From an uncultured Bacilli bacterium (lineage in GTDB: Bacteria > Bacillota_I > Bacilli_A > RF39 > UBA660): DNA of 28,316 nucleotides. The notes under the pieces were generated by a model. That model did no database searches. It saw only the letters and a list, made by a program, of their open reading frames with translations, and had not been told where the DNA came from. Of the stretch, positions 22,846 to 28,316 are shown piece by piece (positions within the stretch are counted from its first letter, which is position 1; every line of letters begins with the position of its first letter). A program made the position numbers and the translations under genes. The stretch is taken from contig CANRAQ010000006.1 of NCBI GenBank assembly GCA_947628725.1, forward strand, positions 1 to 28,316, given 5' to 3'.

Positions 22846-24342
22846 ATGAATAAAAAAGCATTCACATTAATAGAACTTTTAGCAGTAATAGTAATATTAG
22901 CCATAATAGCCTTAATAGCAGTACCAATAATAATAAATATAATAAGAGATACAAAAGAAAAATCAAGAGAAATAAGTAAAGATTTATATTTAAATGCAGT
23001 AGAACAAACTATATTAAAAGAAAATATAGAAGGAAGTTTAAATCCAAGTTCATGTAGAGTAAATATAGATGGAAATATAGTATGTGATGGAACTAAAGTA
23101 AAAATAGAAGTAAATGGGGAAAAACCATGTAAAGGTATAATCACATTAGAAAAAGGAATGGTAACAAAAGAAACATTAGAATATTGTGATGAAAAAATTA
23201 ATATACAAGAACCAAATGAACCAGAACTAGCAGGAATGACACCAGTAATATATAAAGATAACTCATGGGTTATAGCAGATACATCTAAAGAATGGTATAA
23301 CTATTATTATCAAGAATGGGCAAATGCAGTAATATTAACAGATGCAGGAAAAGGAAAACAAACAGGGGATAAATTAAACTTGGAAACTGATGTAAAAGCA
23401 ATGTTTGTATGGATACCAAGGTATGAATATAAAATGGGAGAGAAAGAAAAAGAAATATCAGTAAATTTTATAAGTGGGAAAGGTACAACACCATCTTCAA
23501 ATGAATATTATGTACATCCCGCATTTACATTTGATGATGATGAATTAAGTGGAATATGGGTAGGAAAGTTTGAAACAAGCACAGATAAGAATAGTACATG
23601 TTATAAAACTCCAAACGCTGATAATTGCAATAATGATAAACAAGACCCATATATACTACCAAATGTATCATCATTAAGATATCAACAAATTGTTAATCAA
23701 TTTGCTACGGCCAAAAAATTTAATACGCTTCTAACGAATGCAGATAGTCATATGATGAAAAATAGAGAATGGGGAGCAGTAGCGTACCTATCTCAATCAA
23801 AATATGGAAAATATGGAAATTCAGCATATCAAGAAGCAAATAAAGAAATATATCAAAACAAATCAAATTTATTTATAACAGGAAGTAGTAATGGAACACC
23901 TGGACAATCTGAAAAAACAAGTCCACAATATACATATGATGTAGAATTAAATGGAACAGGAGCAAGTACAACAGGAACAATATATGGAATATATGATATG
24001 AGTGGAGGGGCAAAGGAAAGAGTAATGGCAAATTTCAATGATGAGATAAGTATATCTGGCTTTGATGAATCATGGTTTAACGATAACGAAAAATATTATG
24101 ATAAATATACTATAACCTCTATTGATTCATGTACAGATAAAGAATGCAAAGGACATGCATTAAATGAAACAGCAGGTTGGTATGGTGATAGTGCTATCTC
24201 TGCTAATTCTATTAGTCCATGGTATGCACGTGGTGGTAATTACAGTAATGGTACAAATGTGGGCGTGTTCTTCTCTAGTTGCAGTAATGGTGATAGTTAC
24301 AGTGATTATTCACTCTTTGTTGTGCTTGCCCCAACTACTTGA
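22846..24342 (+). CDS. Prepilin-like surface protein with C-terminal C-type-lectin / FGE-like domain (putative DGR target)
   Basis: 498 aa. The N-terminus 'KKAFTLIELLAVIVILAI' is a type IV prepilin or pseudopilin signal: cleavage is expected between A5 and F6 (Ala replaces the usual Gly) and E10 is the conserved fifth residue. The pilin-like stalk has Cys pairs (about residues 68-125). From about residue 180 the protein resembles lectin-fold proteins of gut Firmicutes: 'AMFVWIPRYEYKMGEKEK', 'YYVHPAFTFDDDELSGIWVG', 'REWGAVAYLSQSKYGKYG', 'GTIYGIYDMSGGAKERVM'. It ends in 'ARGGNYSNGTNVGVFFSS' and 'LFVVLAPTT', the layout of a DGR variable region. The usual aromatic 'SGGAWEYVM' is changed here to 'SGGAKERVM'. 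Codons are A-rich except in the last ~170 bases. It likely displays a ligand-binding tip on the cell surface; the ligand is unknown. Confidence 0.75.
   Translation: MNKKAFTLIELLAVIVILAIIALIAVPIIINIIRDTKEKSREISKDLYLNAVEQTILKENIEGSLNPSSCRVNIDGNIVCDGTKVKIEVNGEKPCKGIITLEKGMVTKETLEYCDEKINIQEPNEPELAGMTPVIYKDNSWVIADTSKEWYNYYYQEWANAVILTDAGKGKQTGDKLNLETDVKAMFVWIPRYEYKMGEKEKEISVNFISGKGTTPSSNEYYVHPAFTFDDDELSGIWVGKFETSTDKNSTCYKTPNADNCNNDKQDPYILPNVSSLRYQQIVNQFATAKKFNTLLTNADSHMMKNREWGAVAYLSQSKYGKYGNSAYQEANKEIYQNKSNLFITGSSNGTPGQSEKTSPQYTYDVELNGTGASTTGTIYGIYDMSGGAKERVMANFNDEISISGFDESWFNDNEKYYDKYTITSIDSCTDKECKGHALNETAGWYGDSAISANSISPWYARGGNYSNGTNVGVFFSSCSNGDSYSDYSLFVVLAPTT
24215..24342 (+). other. Candidate DGR variable repeat (VR)
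   Basis: This segment encodes the end of the lectin domain, from 'PWYARGG' to the stop. By hand count, only about one base in five is A from 24176 to 24342, against close to half in the upstream part of the gene. NNC codons (TAC, GGC, TTC, TTC, TGC, TAC, CTC) are clustered here and rare elsewhere in the gene, as expected if AAC codons of a template were mutated at adenines. The template repeat and reverse transcriptase are not in the window, so the assignment is inferred from composition and motif. Confidence 0.45.
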
Positions 24343-24435
24343 TGTGAACGAAGTGAACCGAATTACTTTGAACGCAATAAAAAGGTAAGAGAGTAGCGTT
24401 TAAATAAATTATATAAGAATATGTTAAAAAAATGT

Positions 24436-24454
24436 GGTTAAGACACAATTAACC
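24436..24454 (+). repeat. Short hairpin downstream of the prepilin-like gene
   Basis: GGTTAA (24436-24441) and TTAACC (24449-24454) flank a 7-base loop. It lies about 95 bases after the stop codon. Some DGRs have a hairpin just after the variable repeat, but stem and loop size here do not match the known form well. Confidence 0.3.
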
Positions 24455-24463
24455 CGATATAAT

Positions 24464-24493
24464 AAAAGTTAAGGATTTTCTTTAACTTTTTTT
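24464..24493 (+). terminator. Intrinsic terminator between the prepilin-like gene and rel
   Basis: AAAAGTTAA (24464-24472) pairs with TTAACTTTT (24482-24490), extended by a G-T and a G-C pair towards the loop, and is followed by T residues. Confidence 0.82.
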
Positions 24494-24494
24494 G

Positions 24495-24529
24495 TTAACT
24501 TTTACCATTAATTTTGCTATAATTATAAT
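24495..24529 (+). promoter_or_regulatory. rel promoter
   Basis: Two overlapping candidates have exact 17-base spacing: TTAACT (24495-24500) with TATAAT (24518-24523), and TTTACC (24501-24506) with TATAAT (24524-24529). Either would start transcription within about ten bases of the ATG at 24540. Confidence 0.55.
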
Positions 24530-24539
24530 GGTGATATAT

Positions 24540-26699
24540 ATGAGGAAAGATAAACCTAATATTACATATGATGAATTATTTGATAAAATATCAGGATATA
24601 TTACTAATAAGTCTGATAGGAAAATGATAACAAAGGCGTATCTTTTTGCATTTGAAAAACATTTTGGTCAAAAAAGACATACTGGAGAAGACTATATAAC
24701 ACATCCTTTGAATGTAGCATATATATTAGCTGAAATAAATGCAGATCCACAGACAATATGTGCTGCACTTTTACATGATACCATTGAAGATTGTGATGTA
24801 ACAAAAGAAGAACTTGCAAATGAATTTAGTTTAGAAATAGCGTCTTTAGTAGATGGTGTAACAAAAATAAATAAATTAAATTTTACAGGAACTAATGAAG
24901 CAATACTTGCTAATCATAGAAAAATAATAGTAGGTCTTACAGAAGATGTAAGGGTTATAATAATAAAATTAGCTGATAGACTTCATAATATGAGAACTTT
25001 ATGGATACTAAGTGAAAAAAGTCAAAAATCTAATAGTAAAGAAACATTAGAAATATTAGTTCCTATTGCTCATAGACTTGGTATGAATAAAATTAAAAGT
25101 GAGTTAGAAGATTTATCTTTAAGATATTCTAGACCAGATATATATTTTTCTATAGTAGAGAAACTTAATCAATCTAAATTAGAGAGAAATACAAATATAG
25201 AATTAATGAAAGAGTCTTTAACTACACTTCTTAATAATCATGGTATTAAACATAAGATAAAGGGAAGAGCTAAAAGTATTTATAGTATATATAAAAAACT
25301 TGATACAGGTAGAAGATTTAGTGATATATATGACTTACTTGCCCTTAGAATATTTGTAGATAAAGAACAAGATTGTTATCAAGCATTAGGTATAATTCAT
25401 TCTAAATATAGACCTATACCTAAAAGATTTAAGGATTATATTGCTATGCCAAAAGAAAATGGATATCAGTCACTACATACTACAGTTTTTGGTGAAAATG
25501 GACAGTTATATGAAATACAAATTAGAACATATGAGATGGATAAATTAGCTGAATATGGAATTGCTTCACACTGGTCATATAAAGAAAAAGGTAAAACTAT
25601 AATGCAATCAGCTATGGAAGAAAAATTACAATTTTTTAGAAGTATAATGGAACTATCTAAAGAAGAAGAAAATGATGAATCTTTCGTAAATAGTGTTAAA
25701 GATGATGTATTAAATAGTATGATATATGTATTTACACCTAAAGGTGATGTAATAGAATTACCACTTGGTTCAACTCCTATAGATTTTGCATACAGAGTAC
25801 ATAGTAAAGTAGGAGATTCTATGATAGGCGCTATAGTAAATGGAAATATAGTACCATTAGACTATAAATTACAAAATAATGATATAGTAAAAATAAATGT
25901 AAATAAAAATTCTTTTCCATCTCGTGAGTGGATTTCTATGGCCTATACCGCACAGGCTAAAAATAAAATAAAAGCATATTTTAATAGAATAGATAAAGAA
26001 GAAAATCTAAAAAAAGGCGAAGAATTATTATTAAAAGAATTAAGAAAGAAAAAAATTGCATCTTCTGATTTTTATAAAGATGAAAATATTGACAAAATAT
26101 TAGATGAATTACATATTGGAGATTTAACTGAATTATATATTAATATAGGTAATAATAAGATAAGTCCTACATCTGTAGTTAATATTATAAATGTTGAGGA
26201 ACTTACAAAAGAACAGTTATTATTAAATAGAGTAAAAGCAAATCAAGAACAAAAAATAAATGTAAAAAATGATATTATAGTAGAAGGAATAGATCAAATA
26301 AAAGTAAATATTGCTTCATGTTGTAAACCTATACCAGGGGACAGTATAGTAGGATATATAACTAAAGGTAATGGAATTAGTGTACATAGAAGTGTTTGCC
26401 CAAATATAAGTGATTTAGATGAAAGATTGATAGATATATCATGGAATAGTAATATAGATAAAAAATATTCTACAAGTCTATTAATATACGCTAGTGATAA
26501 TAAAAATGTTCTTGTAGATGTAATATCAAAAACAGCCTCATCAAATATTTCTGTACAAAGTATAAATAGTTTAAATTCAATAGATAATTATATGTATGAA
26601 TTAGTTATACTTATAAGTGATACAGATAAATTACAAAAGTATATTAATGATCTTGAAATGTTAGATAGTATAATAAAAGTAGAAAGGCTAATAAAATGA
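24540..26699 (+). CDS. relA: Rel, bifunctional (p)ppGpp synthetase/hydrolase
   Basis: 719 aa, a full-length long RelA/SpoT homologue. It makes and degrades the stringent-response alarmone (p)ppGpp. The hydrolase HD domain is intact ('EDYITHP' with H55, 'ALLHDTIEDC' with H79-D80 and E83-D84), so both activities are expected. The synthetase domain shows 'GRAKSIYSIYKKL' (242-254), 'RFSDIYDLLALRI' and 'RFKDYIAMPKENGYQSLHTT' (296-315). The TGS domain ('VFTPKGDVIELPLGSTPIDF') and a C-terminal Zn-finger/ACT region ('NIASCCKPIPGDSIVGYIT') follow. Start 24540 is chosen over ATG 24492 because the promoter overlaps the latter; GGTGAT lies five bases upstream. It overlaps dtd by four bases (ATGA), the usual rel-dtd operon of Firmicutes. 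Confidence 0.96.
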   Translation: MRKDKPNITYDELFDKISGYITNKSDRKMITKAYLFAFEKHFGQKRHTGEDYITHPLNVAYILAEINADPQTICAALLHDTIEDCDVTKEELANEFSLEIASLVDGVTKINKLNFTGTNEAILANHRKIIVGLTEDVRVIIIKLADRLHNMRTLWILSEKSQKSNSKETLEILVPIAHRLGMNKIKSELEDLSLRYSRPDIYFSIVEKLNQSKLERNTNIELMKESLTTLLNNHGIKHKIKGRAKSIYSIYKKLDTGRRFSDIYDLLALRIFVDKEQDCYQALGIIHSKYRPIPKRFKDYIAMPKENGYQSLHTTVFGENGQLYEIQIRTYEMDKLAEYGIASHWSYKEKGKTIMQSAMEEKLQFFRSIMELSKEEENDESFVNSVKDDVLNSMIYVFTPKGDVIELPLGSTPIDFAYRVHSKVGDSMIGAIVNGNIVPLDYKLQNNDIVKINVNKNSFPSREWISMAYTAQAKNKIKAYFNRIDKEENLKKGEELLLKELRKKKIASSDFYKDENIDKILDELHIGDLTELYINIGNNKISPTSVVNIINVEELTKEQLLLNRVKANQEQKINVKNDIIVEGIDQIKVNIASCCKPIPGDSIVGYITKGNGISVHRSVCPNISDLDERLIDISWNSNIDKKYSTSLLIYASDNKNVLVDVISKTASSNISVQSINSLNSIDNYMYELVILISDTDKLQKYINDLEMLDSIIKVERLIK

Positions 26700-27136
26700 G
26701 AATATTGGTACAAAGAAGTTTAAATTCAAGTGTATCTGTTAATAATAAAATAGTTGGTTCAATAGAAAAAGGATTAGTATTATTTATTGGATTTACAGAT
26801 ACTGATTCAAGCAAAGATATAGATTATTTAATAAATAAAGTTTTGAATTTAAGAATTTTTGATGATGAGAATGGGGTCATGAATAAATCAGTTTTAGATG
26901 TTGGTGGACAAATATTAAGTATTTCACAATTTACTTTATATGCTGATACTAAAAAAGGTAATAGACCAAGTTATATTAAAGCATTAAAAAGTGAATATGC
27001 AATAAAATTATATAAAGAATTTAATGATAAATTACAAAAACATATTAAAGTCGAAACTGGTATATTTGGTTCAGATATGAAAGTAAATATAATAAATGAT
27101 GGTCCAACAACTATAATTTTAGAAAGTGGGAATTAA
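26696..27136 (+). CDS. dtd: D-aminoacyl-tRNA deacylase
   Basis: 146 aa, the standard length. Dtd removes D-amino acids (and glycine from mischarged tRNA-Ala) from tRNA, protecting translation. The 'MRILVQRSLNSSVSV' N-terminus, the 'SQFTLYADTKKGNRPSY' active-site motif and the 'NDGPTTIILES' C-terminal motif (the Gly-cisPro position) are all present. It is coupled to rel by an ATGA overlap and followed after two bases by the permease gene, so all three are probably co-transcribed. Confidence 0.96.
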   Translation: MRILVQRSLNSSVSVNNKIVGSIEKGLVLFIGFTDTDSSKDIDYLINKVLNLRIFDDENGVMNKSVLDVGGQILSISQFTLYADTKKGNRPSYIKALKSEYAIKLYKEFNDKLQKHIKVETGIFGSDMKVNIINDGPTTIILESGN

Positions 27137-27138
27137 AT

Positions 27139-28203
27139 ATGATAAAAAATAAATTAGATTTTAAATTAGTAAATATTGCTTTAATAGCCTTAATCGTATT
27201 TTTACTATATATGACAGGTAATTTATGGACAGGTATATTAAATAAACTATTTAAAATATTATTACCAATATTAATTGCGTTTGCTATTGCATATGCATTG
27301 CATCCTTTTTTAGCAAAAATGCAAGAAAAGAAAATACCAAAATGGTTAGGAGTAACTATAATAATAGTTATAATATTAGCGTTAGTATCTATAACACTAT
27401 ATTTAGTTACTACAGTTATGATTAGTCAGTTAACAAGTCTATTTAATAATATTATAGCCTTTATAGGAACATTAGGTGAGTCTAACTTTGATTTTAATGT
27501 TGCTGGATTAGAGACTAGTTTATCTGATACTTTTAAAACAATATTGACAAATGTTGGAACTGTAGTATCAGATGGCGCTATTAATTTAATAGATTCATCT
27601 TTAAGTGTAATATCTAATGCATTAATTGTATTTGCCGTATTTATATATTTCTTAATAGATATGGATAAGATAAGAAATGAAATAAAATTATTCTTTAAAA
27701 GGAGAAATAAAAAGACATTTTTATTCATTAGAACACTTGATATAGAAATGAAAAAGTATTTAACAGGATTAGTACAAACAATTATAATTACTATAGTAGA
27801 ATATAGTTTGGCTTATACATTAATTCAACATCCAAATGCAATATTATTAGGATTTTTAGCCGCAGTTGCGTCACTTATTCCTTATTTTGGAGGAATAGCC
27901 GTAAATATAATTGCCGCAATAACTGCAGTAGTTGTATCTCCAACACTATTAGTAAAGACAGTTATAGTATTTGTAATATTAAGTGCGCTTGATAGTTATG
28001 TAATAAATCCAACTGTATATGGTAAAACTAATTCAATACATCCATTACTTACAATTATTTCACTTTTTGCAGGTGGTATAATATTTGGAATACTTGGAAT
28101 ATTTATTTCATTCCCACTTACAATATTAATTATTACTACATATAAATTTTATAAAGAAGATATAACTAAAAATATTAAAAAAGTAAAAAATAGCGATGGA
28201 TAA
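27139..28203 (+). CDS. AI-2E family membrane permease
   Basis: 354 aa with about eight membrane helices. Family marks: 'LLPILIAFAIAYALHPFLAK' near the N-terminus, a soluble loop in the first half, 'VFAVFIYFLIDMDKIRNEIK', 'GFLAAVASLIPYFGGIAVNI' and 'SALDSYVINPTVYGKTNSIH' with 'GIFISFPLTILIITTYKFYK' at the end. The family includes E. coli TqsA/YdgG (autoinducer-2 export) and Na+/H+ antiporters in haloalkaliphiles, so the substrate cannot be predicted. The start at 27139 is two bases after the dtd stop, with AGTGGGA inside dtd as ribosome-binding site. Confidence 0.9.
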   Translation: MIKNKLDFKLVNIALIALIVFLLYMTGNLWTGILNKLFKILLPILIAFAIAYALHPFLAKMQEKKIPKWLGVTIIIVIILALVSITLYLVTTVMISQLTSLFNNIIAFIGTLGESNFDFNVAGLETSLSDTFKTILTNVGTVVSDGAINLIDSSLSVISNALIVFAVFIYFLIDMDKIRNEIKLFFKRRNKKTFLFIRTLDIEMKKYLTGLVQTIIITIVEYSLAYTLIQHPNAILLGFLAAVASLIPYFGGIAVNIIAAITAVVVSPTLLVKTVIVFVILSALDSYVINPTVYGKTNSIHPLLTIISLFAGGIIFGILGIFISFPLTILIITTYKFYKEDITKNIKKVKNSDG

Positions 28204-28316
28204 AAATAAAACTATATAATTATTTATTATAAATTAATTGAAGACATCTGGTAATATGTCAAGATAAAAGTTATGGAAGTTTTTAAATAATTTCTCCCTT
28301 ATCAAATAAATTATTC
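28204..28316. other. Non-coding end of the window
   Basis: No complete gene. GACAT (about 28242-28246) and ATGTC (about 28256-28260) could form a small hairpin. No terminator with a T run is seen directly after the permease gene. Two minus-strand frames are open into the right edge (ending near 28236 and 28283), but neither has recognisable sequence or the usual codon bias. Confidence 0.3.

Noticed and set aside
24164..24388. A 74-codon plus-strand frame across the end of the prepilin-like gene
   Set aside because: It lies in another frame of a well-supported gene and exists only because the T/G-rich end lacks stops; no ribosome-binding site.
28204..28316. A T-box or other riboswitch leader at the right edge, suggested by the position after rel-dtd where tRNA synthetase genes often follow
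   Set aside because: No T-box antiterminator sequence, specifier loop or terminator can be found in the visible bases.
1..28316. CRISPR arrays, tRNA and rRNA genes
   Set aside because: I saw no regularly spaced repeats of CRISPR size, no tRNA-like GTTCRA arm with matching acceptor stem, and no GC-rich rRNA-like stretch in this window.

Overview
The window is a very AT-rich (by eye about three quarters A+T) bacterial chromosome segment. Gene content points to a low-GC Firmicute of the Bacilli/Mollicutes-related kind, probably an endospore former. Evidence: a fused SecDF preceded by a ComN-like regulator, LexA, a YutD-family protein, a YunB-family sporulation protein, a SpoVB/MurJ-type flippase and two alpha/beta-type small acid-soluble spore proteins (SASPs). 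TGA is used as a stop several times (for example 14780-14782, 16190-16192, 26697-26699), so the code is the standard bacterial one and not the Mycoplasma code. The species cannot be named from the sequence.

Layout. 1-1950: an Rpn-type nuclease gene, then lexA (minus) facing a tiny unannotated 46-codon membrane-protein gene across a divergent promoter region with two LexA-box-like palindromes. 1951-3237: SpoVB-like flippase (minus). 3358-8399: comN-like gene, secDF, an FtsW/SpoVE-type SEDS glycosyltransferase and a surface beta-helix protein. 8463-11201: a zinc-ribbon membrane protein with a conserved C-terminal domain, convergent with a CBS-pair protein. 11257-15051: yunB-like gene, an unknown helical protein, an SH3 plus glycoside-hydrolase-like exported protein and yutD. 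15137-17013: a zinc-ribbon membrane protein overlapping a TPM-domain protein. 17055-18867: thiI and two SASP genes. 18943-21060: hybrid sensor histidine kinase. 21061-24490: accessory segment with an IS30-family transposase and a prepilin-like protein that ends in a C-type-lectin (formylglycine-generating-enzyme-like) domain. 24540-28203: rel, dtd and an AI-2E-family permease.

Most genes are housekeeping or envelope/spore functions: protein export (SecDF), septal or spore peptidoglycan synthesis (FtsW/SpoVE, flippase), spore DNA protection (SASPs) and the stringent response (Rel). They are punctuated by clear intrinsic terminators and good -35/-10 promoters that lie unusually close to start codons.

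The most interesting part is the accessory segment. The prepilin-like gene has a 13-base T tract between candidate -35 and -10 elements, which suggests slipped-strand phase variation of expression. Its last ~130 bases differ sharply in composition (A-poor, many C-ending codons) and encode the RGG...GVF...VVLAP pattern found in variable regions of diversity-generating retroelement (DGR) targets. No reverse transcriptase or template repeat is in the window, so a DGR acting from elsewhere is an inference. The second discovery candidate is the SOS-controlled micro-gene opposite lexA, which occupies the position of YneA/SosA division inhibitors but looks unlike them.
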